Of a DNA stretch of 64,000 bases, positions 35,401 through 43,301 are shown piece by piece. The stretch covers positions 6,682,001 through 6,746,000 of the forward strand of contig NZ_CP010429.1 in the NCBI RefSeq assembly GCF_000974425.1. The letters are read 5' to 3'. This stretch comes from Spirosoma radiotolerans. GTDB taxonomy: Bacteria > Bacteroidota > Bacteroidia > Cytophagales > Spirosomataceae. The translations under genes and the position numbers were made by a program. The notes under the pieces are model-generated. The model did not search any database. It had not been told where the DNA came from and saw only the letters and a list, made by a program, of their open reading frames with translations. Numbering within the stretch: position 1 is the stretch's first letter; each line of letters opens with the position of its first letter.

Positions 35401-36006
35401 CCGCCAGTCTTCGTCTTCATCGGGCAGTTCATCGGTGCCAATGTCTCTAAACGACAGCACCGTATCCAATGTGCTGGCGATCCCATGGACCTGACTTTTC
35501 TGGATTTCGGCCAGTATGTCCAGCCCTTTCAGTTGGAAAACTAAAAATGGATTTCGGTCAATTTCATTTGCAATCGTGTAAATGACAGCTGCCAGGTGCT
35601 TACAGGGAACGGCCTCATCGGGGCAGGAGCAACCCATGGTCAAATCCCGGAATGAGTGGGGAAACAACTGAATGTTGCGTTTTTCGGCAAACTCCGTCAA
35701 CTCAGGCGGCAACTGCCGGTTAAGCAGTTGCGCCAGCGTCGCCGGATTCTCATTTATTTCGGTGAGTAACGCTGTTTTTTCCTTATCCGTAAACAGTGGC
35801 ACCGACAATTTGGATTTATAGGGACGTGGCGCGGTTCCTTTGATCGAAGCGCTGATCTGATTTTGAGAAATGGACAATCCCTGCACGGCTCCTTTGTTGG
35901 CGTAGGTCTTCCCACGCGGCAATCGGTTGGCCATATCAATGCTCGTTAACGCATTGAGCCACTGTTGTCCCCACCATGTTTTGCCATAGGTGATTCGTTC
36001 CGCCAT
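32443..36006 (-). CDS. SNF2-family DEAD/DEAH helicase with N-terminal SWIM zinc finger
   Basis: The protein is about 1187 residues from the ATG at 36006. Near the N-terminus a SWIM zinc finger is visible (CSCPDEAVPCKH, ligands about Cys126, Cys128, Cys135 and His137). A long middle region of about 500 residues is family-specific. The C-terminal 450 residues are a Swi2/Snf2 ATPase: DDMGLGKT (Walker A, near 750), DEAQ (motif II), SGTPVENR, LRRVKTD, SLKAGGTGLNLT and ATDRAFRIGQ (motif VI). It is a DNA translocase of the HepA/RapA-like bacterial group, probably remodelling protein-DNA complexes. No methylase, nuclease or defence genes flank it, so a defence role is not supported. It is a single gene. 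Confidence 0.92.
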   Translation of the reverse strand: MAERITYGKTWWGQQWLNALTSIDMANRLPRGKTYANKGAVQGLSISQNQISASIKGTAPRPYKSKLSVPLFTDKEKTALLTEINENPATLAQLLNRQLPPELTEFAEKRNIQLFPHSFRDLTMGCSCPDEAVPCKHLAAVIYTIANEIDRNPFLVFQLKGLDILAEIQKSQVHGIASTLDTVLSFRDIGTDELPDEDEDWRPDETIRASLDFATIPPLADQLLDLLSPDVTFTKGDFHKSLSRAYKLFSKPIEKELVTDEKNRPAGPAFSDSIELQLDELMAVKKISMFSEHGEPRSISGFDMSDLINWLDTLTEADWPEMSDSVRALYLTQQFSAVLLRRGAVVPQLLRVGPAEEQYRVRWLPATLNETVKRLTDQLATQLPPTLLTVRWQKEWLALPDEQQVLTLCSLFLRRVIKPATIELWERWPLEDADRLFFGVETVRFEGFGRKEMPLAMQLWVNDFFLTHKRFVPILAVEDSELGDEFRLSLLIRDREGPLVNGTPTAPIPLPDLLDKKTRGLDPYERIRMDVLQDLLILARHFPDLTKLTKIGGPAYLTYSPEQFVKILLDTLPRMQLLGIALWLPKSLRHWVRPQAGGRLKAKVTASNAFMRLDEMLTFDWQVALGNEMVSVREFQKLVGRTTGLVKIKDQYVLVDPNDLTKLYKQLESPPELTGTELLRAALAEEFRGNRLGLSAEVRELVRQFTESTSQPLPESLDATLRPYQQRGYDWLIKNTALGMGSLLADDMGLGKTLQVIALLLKFRQEGRFKKQKGLVVLPTTLLTNWQKEIARFAPELQARIYHGSNRKLPSERADDYDLLLTTYGVIRSDLETFKKTTWAVVVIDEAQNIKNADTEQTKAVKSLKSPIRIALSGTPVENRLSEFWSIMDFVNKGYLGGLTKFNEEFGKPIQQERDHQKLDQFRRITSPFLLRRVKTDRSIITDLPDKIENNQFCTLTPEQAALYQSVVQESLRAIEEKDGIARRGLVLKLMTALKQIGNHPRQYLKRGSDLPALSGKTVLLLNLLETIYANHEKVLIFTQYKEMGELLAQFIEQAFGRQPLFLHGGTSRSERDEMVEQFQKNRSDHTFILSLKAGGTGLNLTQANHVIHYDLWWNPAVESQATDRAFRIGQTKNVLVYRLMNQGTLEEKIDAMIRSKRELADLSVKTGETWLGDLNDDELKELVSLG

Positions 36007-36307
36007 GATACCCAATTAATAATTTCGCCGTAAAAGTAGTTGATTAACCAGTTAGCCGGGAAAATGGGTTCCGTTGGTAAGTTTACCAACTAGCCCGGCG
36101 TCAGGCGTAATCTGTTACTACTTGAACGAATACAAGTCGATTATGCGTAAAAAAAGAAATTGGCCAGCCCGTTTTGTCAATCCATAAGGTCCCAACTAAT
36201 AAATCGGTTCGTTACCTCAATGAAAAGCAACAAGAAAGGTTAAGGATAGTTCTGGTTCTAGATTGTGCCCAGAGCCAGATGACAGCATTAATAAAAGTGA
36301 TTGTATT

Positions 36308-36387
36308 CCATGGTCCGTGTCTTCACGGACTACACATGCGTCAGCTACACCATCTGGTCAGGTGGTCCGTGAGGACACGGACCACGG
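36308..36387. repeat. Family A interspersed palindromic element, copy 3
   Basis: The 23-base arms 36308-36330 and 36365-36387 match at 21 positions (right arm starts GTCCGTGAGGACACGGACC). The core reads ATGCGTCAG and CCATCTGG. It lies in the 544-base divergent gap 36007-36550, between the helicase and the GT3-like gene. Apart from this element and AT-rich flanks, I see no gene or exact promoter motif in that gap. Confidence 0.78.
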
Positions 36388-36550
36388 AGGAGTGTATAAT
36401 TGGACAAGGACAGTACGAGAAGAGATTATAAGTATAAATGAGGTGAATGAAAGCTTAACACCGTGATTTTGGTTGAATTAGCTGTAAAAAGTCGGGCTTT
36501 TTTACTTACTTTACTTATCTCCCTATTTATTAGTTAAACCAGTTAGTCTT

Positions 36551-37810
36551 ATGGTTCTGGACGTACCTGCTACTAGTACCGCGCTTGGCCGGGGTATCAA
36601 ACACATTGGTATCGGTAAGTATGGCAGCAAGCCGCTTACCCCCGAACTGCTGGCTGAGTGCCGGGTGGCGCTGGCTGACCCGAATGCCCATCCGTTACAA
36701 CGAGGGGCTTTCCTGGGGGCGTTACTGGCCAAAGGCCCCACGCCCGAAGAGCGAACGCTGGAAGAAGTAATTGGCAAAGGAGCTTTCTCGCACCCCACGT
36801 TTCTGATCAATAAAATCTGCCCTGATTTGTCCGAAGGAATGCTTCATATTGCGATTAAACTAGTGCGGGGGGGCAATTTACAAGTGGCCGAAGCGGAGCA
36901 ACTGGGCGATTATCTTTTTGGTACGGGTAGCTGCGAAACGTTTCGGGGGCTGGCAGCCAGCATCATGCGGGTTCGGCACGAAACGAATGAAGAATACCAG
37001 GGCCTGATGCGAGCCGCCGAACGGACGTTCTCACCCGGTTTCGGACTCATGAGTTGTGCCGATCGGCCCTTGCTGCAAATTGCCGAGCCTTTTGATGGCG
37101 TTGAGCATAGTTACCTGATTACGCCCCTGCTGGCGCAGTTTTTTCAGAAACGGGGCTATGGTGCAATCTCTATGGTTGGGCGCTCCGGCGGGCCTAAGTT
37201 CACGCTCAATGCCCTCGATTTATACATGAATCTTGGTTGCCGGTTTCTACAAAGCAACCATGAGTTTGATACGCCTTTGGCCTCGTATGGCTGGGTACTC
37301 GACCAGAAAGCGCTCTCTCCAGCGCTAAATCGTTGGGTAGAACGACGACACGCAATCATCAAACGGCCATTTCTGGCCACGCTCGAAAAAGTTCTGAATC
37401 CCTGCCACGCCCGAATTCTGGTAACGTCGGTGTTTCACATTACTTACCAGATGAAAATGGCCGAACTGGCGATGCTGGCCGGATACGATGCCGTTATTGT
37501 GCTGAAACGTGGCCTGGAGGGCACACTCGCCCCATCCACAAGCCGGGCGACGGGTATTTTGTGTGCCGTCCGTACACCAAAAGGGCATTTGTTCTTTCAG
37601 CATTTCGAGGGCGATGCGCCTGCCTTCGCAGCCTTTCGGACCGAAACGGAGCCGGAGTATGAGCAACCGCAGGCACTCGACAATGCCCGTCTCGTTCGGC
37701 AGTTTATGACCGACGGTCAAACCGCTAATGCCGACTTCGACAACCGCGTTCGTTTTGCCCATGCGCTCTACGGGAGAGGCCTGGATTGGATTGAAGGTCA
37801 ATTGCGGTAA
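36551..37810 (+). CDS. Glycosyltransferase family 3 / anthranilate phosphoribosyltransferase-like protein
   Basis: This 419-residue protein resembles the TrpD/YbiB fold. A small helical N-terminal domain (KPLTPELLAECRVALAD, PLQRGAFLGALLAKG, about 27-62) precedes a phosphoribosyltransferase-like barrel (HSYLITPLLAQFFQKRGY near 185; GRSGGPKFTLNALDLY near 215). The canonical TrpD pyrophosphate motif GTGGD is not seen; GTGSCETF near 117 is only similar. It is therefore unlikely to be the operon TrpD and may be a nucleic-acid-binding YbiB-type or other paralogue. It is transcribed alone, 129 bases before lhgO. Confidence 0.65.
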   Translation: MVLDVPATSTALGRGIKHIGIGKYGSKPLTPELLAECRVALADPNAHPLQRGAFLGALLAKGPTPEERTLEEVIGKGAFSHPTFLINKICPDLSEGMLHIAIKLVRGGNLQVAEAEQLGDYLFGTGSCETFRGLAASIMRVRHETNEEYQGLMRAAERTFSPGFGLMSCADRPLLQIAEPFDGVEHSYLITPLLAQFFQKRGYGAISMVGRSGGPKFTLNALDLYMNLGCRFLQSNHEFDTPLASYGWVLDQKALSPALNRWVERRHAIIKRPFLATLEKVLNPCHARILVTSVFHITYQMKMAELAMLAGYDAVIVLKRGLEGTLAPSTSRATGILCAVRTPKGHLFFQHFEGDAPAFAAFRTETEPEYEQPQALDNARLVRQFMTDGQTANADFDNRVRFAHALYGRGLDWIEGQLR

Positions 37811-37862
37811 TGGCTGATTAGCGCGAAAACTGTACCTTTGCAGTTCAACTATTTGGCAGCAA

Positions 37863-37937
37863 ATGTATTCGACAGCATCTTGCTGTCGGGGCTGCCGAAC
37901 TCAGGTACCACCGACAGCAAGATGCTGTCGAATACAT
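37863..37937. repeat. 27-bp perfect inverted repeat ending two bases before the lhgO start codon
   Basis: The arms 37863-37889 and 37911-37937 are exact complements around 21 bases. Each arm contains the nested palindrome GACAGCA-TCT-TGCTGTC. The second arm ends just before the ATG at 37940, so a folded transcript would hide the ribosome entry region of lhgO. Confidence 0.85.
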
Positions 37938-37939
37938 GT

Positions 37940-39136
37940 ATGACAGACGTAGTAATCATTGGCGGAGGAATTGTTGGGTTAGCCACCGCGCTTCAATTAA
38001 AACAGCAACGGCCCGCTCTGAAGGTTATTTTAATTGAAAAAGAGGCTTCCGTAGCCCGTCACCAAACGGGCCACAACAGCGGGGTTATTCACTCAGGGCT
38101 CTATTATAAACCCGGTAGTCTGAAAGCCACGAACTGTATCCGGGGCTATCACATGCTCATCGACTTCTGCAAGGCGGAAGGCATACCTTATGACCTTTGC
38201 GGAAAAATTGTCGTGGCAACGAAGCCAGAAGAGCTTCCGCAGTTGGATACACTCTATGAACGGGGCCAGCTTAATGGGCTTGGCGGGTTGAAGAAACTAA
38301 CGCTGGCTGAAATGCGCGAGATCGAACCGCATGTGACAGGCGTTGCAGGAATGTTTGTTCCACAAACAGGCATCATCGATTACAAGGAGGTATCCGATAA
38401 ATACGCCCAAAAGTTTCTATCCCTTGGGGGCGACATCCGGCTCAGCGAACGGGTTGAGCAGGTAACGCCGGGGACGAGTCTGAGTATCGTGGTAACCAAT
38501 AAAGATCGATACGAATCGAAATTGGTCGTTAACTGTGCGGGGTTGTATTCCGATAAAATTGCCCAACTCACCCAGCGAGAAGCGGTCGATGTTCGGATCG
38601 TGCCGTTCCGGGGTGAGTATTTCAAGATTAAACCAGAAAAACAGTATCTCGTCAAAAACCTGATATACCCGGTTCCTGACCCGAATTTTCCATTTTTGGG
38701 CGTTCACTTTACCCGCATGATTCATGGAGGAGTAGAAGCCGGACCCAACGCCGTGCTGGCGTTCCAGCGGGAGGGATACACGAAGTCGGATATCAATCTG
38801 AAAGAAATGTATGAAACGCTCTCATGGCCGGGCTTCCAGAAAGTAGCCGCCAAGTACTGGCAAACGGGCCTGGGTGAAATGTATCGTTCTTTCTCGAAGA
38901 CGGCCTTTACGAAAGCGCTGCAGGCCTTGATTCCGGAAGTGCAGGAGGCTGATCTGGAGCCGGGGGGCGCGGGAGTCCGGGCGCAGGCGTGCGATCGGAC
39001 GGGTGGTTTGCTGGACGACTTTGCTATTCTGGAAACCGATAAAGCCATCAACGTTGTCAACGCCCCATCGCCAGCCGCCACCTCTTCATTGTCGATTGGG
39101 AAAACGGTTTCCGAGAAAGTACTCGCCCGATTTTAA
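37940..39136 (+). CDS. lhgO: L-2-hydroxyglutarate oxidase
   Basis: This 398-residue FAD enzyme oxidises L-2-hydroxyglutarate to 2-oxoglutarate, passing electrons to the quinone pool or oxygen. MTDVVIIGGGIVGLATALQL begins the protein with the GGGIVG dinucleotide fold at 8-13. HQTGHNSGVIHSGLYYKPGSLKA (shown in parts: HNSGVIHSG, YYKPGSLKA, about 49-67) is typical of LhgO/DAO-fold family members. The end has ACDRTGGLLDDF and NVVNAPSPAATSSLSIG. A longer frame back to 37838 would translate the inverted repeat and is rejected. The gene is not in an obvious operon. Confidence 0.9.
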   Translation: MTDVVIIGGGIVGLATALQLKQQRPALKVILIEKEASVARHQTGHNSGVIHSGLYYKPGSLKATNCIRGYHMLIDFCKAEGIPYDLCGKIVVATKPEELPQLDTLYERGQLNGLGGLKKLTLAEMREIEPHVTGVAGMFVPQTGIIDYKEVSDKYAQKFLSLGGDIRLSERVEQVTPGTSLSIVVTNKDRYESKLVVNCAGLYSDKIAQLTQREAVDVRIVPFRGEYFKIKPEKQYLVKNLIYPVPDPNFPFLGVHFTRMIHGGVEAGPNAVLAFQREGYTKSDINLKEMYETLSWPGFQKVAAKYWQTGLGEMYRSFSKTAFTKALQALIPEVQEADLEPGGAGVRAQACDRTGGLLDDFAILETDKAINVVNAPSPAATSSLSIGKTVSEKVLARF

Positions 39137-39215
39137 GCGGTATTTAACAAACAATATCGGTTCAACGGGAGTTTTTATGGATATAAGCGTTCCAGCTTAC
39201 TAACTGATTAACCGT

Positions 39216-39722
39216 ATGAAAGCTATCAATCAAACCGACGTATTAGATACCCCATCTGATCTTAAAGAAAAAGGCATACAAAAAGTTGCCGAGGCTGTTA
39301 ATGGTCTGGTAGCTGATGCCTTCGCCTTATATATCAAAACGAAAAACTATCACTGGCATATGTCAGGTCGTCATTTCCGCGATTATCATTTGCTATTGGA
39401 TGAGCAGGCCGACCAGATTTTTGCCACGATTGACCCGCTCGCCGAACGCGTCCGCAAACTGGGTGAAAACACAATCCGGTCCGTAGCGCACATTGCGCAA
39501 TTACAGCGCGTAAAGGACAATGACGAAGATTTCGTTGCTCCAAAAGACATGCTGGTGGATTTGATGAACGAGAATAAAAAGATGGCGAAGAGCATGCGCG
39601 ATGCTCACAAGATAGCCGATGATGCCGAAGACGTAGCGACCGCCAGTCTGCTCGAAGTGTACATCGATGAAACCGAACGACGCACCTGGTTCCTGTTCGA
39701 AACCACGCGGGAACTGAATTAG
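39216..39722 (+). CDS. dps: Dps family ferritin-like DNA-protection protein
   Basis: This 168-residue four-helix protein is expected to form a 12-subunit shell that oxidises and stores iron and shields DNA under stress. The ferroxidase signature is visible: KTKNYHWHMSG (His46/His48) and, after a short spacer, FRDYHLLLDEQADQIF with acidic residues near 62-63. Length and helices fit Dps fully. It is followed by a strong terminator, so it is monocistronic. No peroxide-regulator site was recognised in the 79-base upstream gap. Confidence 0.93.
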   Translation: MKAINQTDVLDTPSDLKEKGIQKVAEAVNGLVADAFALYIKTKNYHWHMSGRHFRDYHLLLDEQADQIFATIDPLAERVRKLGENTIRSVAHIAQLQRVKDNDEDFVAPKDMLVDLMNENKKMAKSMRDAHKIADDAEDVATASLLEVYIDETERRTWFLFETTRELN

Positions 39723-39741
39723 AAAACTTTATTTTTTTTAC

Positions 39742-39789
39742 ACAGAATGGGCTGAATTCGCTAACGAATTCAGCCCATTCTGTTTTTTG
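39742..39789 (+). terminator. Intrinsic terminator of dps
   Basis: Perfect 19-bp arms (39742-39760 and 39765-39783) around CTAA are followed by a T run. The strand before the stem is also T-rich on the plus strand, so on the minus strand the stem is followed by A, not T. It therefore mainly serves dps rather than the convergent serS. Confidence 0.9.
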
Positions 39790-39810
39790 TCATCCCGGCA
39801 AAATCAATTG

Positions 39811-41097
39811 TTAATCAATCATCTCGAAGCCGCAGTAAGGAACCAGCACTTTGGGGATCCGGATGCCTTCCGGCGTCTGATTATTTTCCAGAATAGAGGC
39901 CAGAATACGCGGCAGCGCCAGTGCTGAACCGTTCAGCGTATGTAAGAGGCTCATTTTACCCTCTAGTTTACTCCGCAGCTTAAGCCGATTTGCCTGGTAG
40001 GTCTCAAAATTAGATACGGAGCTAACTTCGAGCCAGCGCTCCTGAGCCGCTGACCAAACTTCCATGTCGTACGTGAGCGCCGAGGTGAAGCCCATATCGC
40101 CCCCGCAAAGCCGCAGAACCCGATAAGGAAGTTCCAGCTTTTGCAACAGCGATTGCACATGCAGACTCATTTCTTCCAAAGCCGCATAGGAGTTTTCTGG
40201 CTTTTCGATCCGAACGATTTCAACTTTATCGAACTGGTGCAACCGGTTTAATCCCCGAACGTGCGCTCCCCACGAACCAGCTTCCCGCCGGAAACAGGGC
40301 GTATAGCCTACGTTCTTGACCGGCAGCTGATTTTCAGGTAGAATCACATCGCGGTAAATATTCGTGATGGGTACTTCAGCCGTTGGAATCAGGTATAATT
40401 TATCGTCAGTGGCAAAATACATCTGCCCTTCTTTGTCGGGCAACTGTCCCGTACCAAAGCCTGAATCCTCGTTGACCAGAATGGGGGGCTGTATTTCAAA
40501 ATAGCCCGCATTGAGAGCTTCGTCAAGGAAAAAGTTGATCAACGCCCGTTGAATACGTGCGCCTTTGCCTCTATAAACGGGAAAGCCAGCCCCCGTAATT
40601 TTAACCCCTAGTTCAAAGTCGATGATCGGTCCGCCAACGCGGTCGTATTTCTTAATCAATTCCCAGTGCGGCTGCGCGCCGTCGTGGAGCGTAGGCTTCT
40701 CGCCATGTTCCAGCACAACTTCGTTATCTTCAGCGCTGCGTCCGGCCGGAACGCTGCTATGGGGAATATTAGGAATCGTGACAAGAACCGCCTGTAAGTC
40801 AATTTCAACCTGACGAAGGGCATCGCCAAGGTCTTTCGAACGGGCCTTAAGTGCAGCCGTTTCCGCTTTGGCCGCTTCAGCCGCGACCTTGTCCCCGGCT
40901 TTCATCAATGCCCCAATCTGACTTGCTTTCGCGTTGGATTGCGCCAGTACATCGTCAAGTTCACGTTGGGTATCGCGCCGTTTCTGGTCGAGTGTCAGCA
41001 CGTCATCGACCACCGTTTCGGCATTGGCAAAGTTTCGTTTTCCAAGGCCCGCCAATACGGTGTCTTTATTCTCGCGGATAAAATTGAGTTGCAGCAT
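39811..41097 (-). CDS. serS: Seryl-tRNA synthetase
   Basis: This 428-residue class II synthetase charges tRNA-Ser. The N-terminal coiled-coil arm (about 30-105, LDQKRRDTQRELDDVLAQ) binds the tRNA long variable arm. Motif 2 is FRREAGSWGAHVRGLNRLHQF (as FRREAGSWG then HVRGLNRLHQF, about 271-290). Motif 3 region GSALALPRILASILENNQ is near residue 395. Length matches the family. The gene lies alone on the minus strand, with a family A palindrome upstream. Confidence 0.97.
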   Translation of the reverse strand: MLQLNFIRENKDTVLAGLGKRNFANAETVVDDVLTLDQKRRDTQRELDDVLAQSNAKASQIGALMKAGDKVAAEAAKAETAALKARSKDLGDALRQVEIDLQAVLVTIPNIPHSSVPAGRSAEDNEVVLEHGEKPTLHDGAQPHWELIKKYDRVGGPIIDFELGVKITGAGFPVYRGKGARIQRALINFFLDEALNAGYFEIQPPILVNEDSGFGTGQLPDKEGQMYFATDDKLYLIPTAEVPITNIYRDVILPENQLPVKNVGYTPCFRREAGSWGAHVRGLNRLHQFDKVEIVRIEKPENSYAALEEMSLHVQSLLQKLELPYRVLRLCGGDMGFTSALTYDMEVWSAAQERWLEVSSVSNFETYQANRLKLRSKLEGKMSLLHTLNGSALALPRILASILENNQTPEGIRIPKVLVPYCGFEMID

Positions 41098-41182
41098 ACT
41101 AGTGGTTAATCAGACGTTTGATGACGTCAATAAATTCTTGAGTTTGTAATCGCCCTCATCGAAAAAAAGCGGCACGATCCTA

Positions 41183-41261
41183 CGTGGTCCGTGTCCTCAC
41201 GGACCACCCATGCGTCAGCCAGACCATCCGATCAAGTGGCCCGTGAGGACACGGACCACGG
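41183..41261. repeat. Family A interspersed palindromic element, copy 4
   Basis: The 25-base arms 41183-41207 and 41236-41260 match with one mismatch. The core ATGCGTCAG and CCATCCGATCA is shared with copy 3 and, in inverse orientation, with copies 1 and 2. It occupies the gap between serS and the aspartate kinase gene. Confidence 0.82.
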
Positions 41262-41286
41262 AGTTGGTAAAAGCTAATCGGCAATG

Positions 41287-42612
41287 TTACGCCGAAAACA
41301 GACCGTCGTTCAGGGCATTCAAGGCTTCGGCTTTGTAACGGCCGTGAACCAGTAAGGATAGATTGCTTTCTGTCCCTCCATATGAAATCATCCGAATCGG
41401 GATGTTTTTCATCGCGTTGAATACCCGCACCGCTACGCCTTCGTTATCTGCGCTGAAGTTACCAACAATGCAGATAATTGTTTGATCATGGTCTGGTTCT
41501 TCGAGCGTACAGAACGTGTTTAATTCGTCTGTAATTTCCTGAAGGCGCTCCGTATTGTCGATCGTTACAGAAACGGATACTTCGGAAGTCGCCAACATAT
41601 CGACCGGCGTTTTATACTTCTCGAAGATCTCAAAAATACGGCGTAAAAACCCATAGGCATTCAGCATACGCGTCGAGTGAATGTACAAGGCCGTAATTCC
41701 GTCTTTAGCCGCAATGGCCTTAAACACCTCGCTGGACGTACGGTCGGCAATGAGCGTGCCGGGGGCAGTCGGGTCCATGGTGTTTTTCAACCGAACGGGT
41801 ACACCAAACATTCGGGCAGGTGTAATCGTCGATGGATGCAGGATTTTGGCCCCAAAATAAGCCAGTTCAGCAGCTTCATCGAACGTCAGTTCGCGAACGG
41901 GAAACGTATTCTTGACAATACGCGGGTCGTTGTTGTGCATCCCGTCGATATCAGTCCAGATCTGGATTTCTTCCGCCCGAATGGCACCACCAATCAGGGA
42001 GGCCGTATAATCAGAACCACCCCGTTTGAGGTTATCGACCTCGCCACGCGGATTCCGGCAAATGAAACCTTGCGTCACAATAATCTGCTTATCGCTGTGC
42101 AGAGGCAACATTTCTGCCAGTTTTTCTTCGGTGTACTGGATCTCTGGTTCATTATCCGCGTCGATCCGCATGAACTCCAGGGCGGGTAACAGCGCCGAGC
42201 GAACACCTTCTTCGGCCAGATATGCCTGAAAAATCTGCGTACTTAGCAATTCACCTTCAGCGACCAGTTCTTTTTCCTGTTTGAGCGTGAAGGGCTTAAT
42301 ACTCGTCAGTGACCGGATAAACGAAAACTCGCTATCGACAATCTGCTGTCCGGCAGATTTCCCTTCGGCCGTTTTATAGAGTTCGCCAAGAAATTCGTCG
42401 TAATGCGCTTTAAGCGTATTGATTTTTGTGTTGGCATCGGCGTCATTGTTCGCCTTCAGCGATTCACCAATAGCCAATAGGGCGTTGGTGGTGCCAGACA
42501 AAGCCGACAGAACGACGATTTTACGGGTATCGTCACTAGTGATCAGGGTACGGATGGAGTGCATACGCTCGGGCTTCCCGACCGATGTGCCGCCAAATTT
42601 CCAGACGTGCAT
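41287..42612 (-). CDS. lysC: Aspartate kinase (monofunctional)
   Basis: It phosphorylates L-aspartate at the start of lysine, threonine and methionine synthesis. The 441 residues contain the signature WKFGGTSVG (4-12), RGGSDYTASLIGG near 217-229 (substrate site) and two ACT regulatory repeats from about 300 (MLATSEVSVSVTID and CIVGNFSADNEGVAVRVF). No homoserine dehydrogenase domain is fused. Feedback control by lysine or threonine is likely from the ACT domains, but the effector cannot be told. It lies 71 bases downstream of ribH on the same strand. Confidence 0.95.
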   Translation of the reverse strand: MHVWKFGGTSVGKPERMHSIRTLITSDDTRKIVVLSALSGTTNALLAIGESLKANNDADANTKINTLKAHYDEFLGELYKTAEGKSAGQQIVDSEFSFIRSLTSIKPFTLKQEKELVAEGELLSTQIFQAYLAEEGVRSALLPALEFMRIDADNEPEIQYTEEKLAEMLPLHSDKQIIVTQGFICRNPRGEVDNLKRGGSDYTASLIGGAIRAEEIQIWTDIDGMHNNDPRIVKNTFPVRELTFDEAAELAYFGAKILHPSTITPARMFGVPVRLKNTMDPTAPGTLIADRTSSEVFKAIAAKDGITALYIHSTRMLNAYGFLRRIFEIFEKYKTPVDMLATSEVSVSVTIDNTERLQEITDELNTFCTLEEPDHDQTIICIVGNFSADNEGVAVRVFNAMKNIPIRMISYGGTESNLSLLVHGRYKAEALNALNDGLFSA

Positions 42613-42618
42613 TTTTAA

Positions 42619-42685
42619 AGAGCGAAAGGGTGAATGATTGAAAGAGCGTAGGAGTGCCTGAAAAGCTTTCGCTCTTTCACTTTCT
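42619..42685. repeat. Inverted repeat of the GAGCGAAAG family between lysC and ribH
   Basis: AGAGCGAAAGGGTGAATGA at the left and CGCTCTTTCACTTTC at the right are complementary with gaps. A further AAAGAGCG copy lies inside. It is related to the element at 22561. It covers nearly the whole gap and touches the last bases of ribH. Confidence 0.6.
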
Positions 42686-43184
42686 AAAATTTACTGTAAA
42701 CCTGTTGCTGTAAGCCGAGCATTTTGATCGCGGTGATGGCTGCTTCGTCACCTTTGTTGCCATGTTTGCCCCCCGCCCGATCAAGGGCCTGTTGTTGATC
42801 GTTCGGGGTGAGCACACCAAAAATGACGGGTTTACTGGTTTTCAGGCTTACGTTTGTCAGCCCCTGGGCAACCGCGTGATTGATGTAGTCATTGTGCTTG
42901 GTTTCGCCTTGAATGACGCAGCCAAGGGCAATAATGGCGTCGATGTCGTCCCGTTGGGCAAACCATAAAGAGCCCAGACTCAATTCGTAACTACCCGGTA
43001 CGTTGCCCCGAATAATGTTTTGGGGCTTCGCGCCATGCTGAAGCAGCGTTTTATAGGCTCCCTCAAAAAGGGCTTCGGTTACTTCGGTGTTCCATTCTGA
43101 AACCAGTATACCAAACCGCCGATCGCTTATATCGGGTAATTCGTCTGTTGAAAAGACGCTGAGATTTTTTAAGTCTGATGCCAT
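42684..43184 (-). CDS. ribH: 6,7-dimethyl-8-ribityllumazine synthase
   Basis: This 166-residue enzyme joins 5-amino-6-ribitylaminouracil and dihydroxybutanone phosphate in riboflavin synthesis and usually forms 60-mers or pentamers. Landmarks are SEWNTEVTEALFEGA (about 29-43), the phosphate-binding VPGSYELS, ALGCVIQGETKHNDYI (about 84-99) with the catalytic His, and FGVLTPNDQQQALDRAGG. It lies downstream of a TPR membrane protein gene on the same strand, with a large palindrome between them. Confidence 0.96.
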   Translation of the reverse strand: MASDLKNLSVFSTDELPDISDRRFGILVSEWNTEVTEALFEGAYKTLLQHGAKPQNIIRGNVPGSYELSLGSLWFAQRDDIDAIIALGCVIQGETKHNDYINHAVAQGLTNVSLKTSKPVIFGVLTPNDQQQALDRAGGKHGNKGDEAAITAIKMLGLQQQVYSKF

Positions 43185-43190
43185 TTTGTG

Positions 43191-43297
43191 TCATGCCGAC
43201 GAAGGAGCATCTTCGCCAGGAGCAGTTAAAGTAGTTGTTCGTAGAAATCTGTGAGACGAAGATGCTTCGGCACCGGCCGCCCGGCTTCGCCAGTATG
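43191..43297. repeat. Imperfect palindromic element with GAAGCATCTTCG-type core, between ribH and the TPR gene
   Basis: GCCGACGAAGGAGCATCTTCG (as GCCGACGAAGG then AGCATCTTCG, 43195-43215) is the inexact complement of CGAAGATGCTTCGGC (43257-43271), with further GGCTTCGCCAGTATGA echoing TCATGCC at the ends. The organisation suggests a small non-coding mobile palindrome. Confidence 0.65.
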
Positions 43298-43301
43298 ATA
43301 A

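Noticed and set aside
32443..36006. SNF2 helicase as part of a DISARM- or BREX-like defence system
   Set aside because: No methyltransferase, phospholipase D, PglZ or nuclease genes flank it; the SWIM-SNF2 architecture is a common stand-alone housekeeping type.
36174..36466. Short plus-strand frames in the helicase-GT3 gap
   Set aside because: They translate across the family A palindrome and show no conserved motif or promoter.
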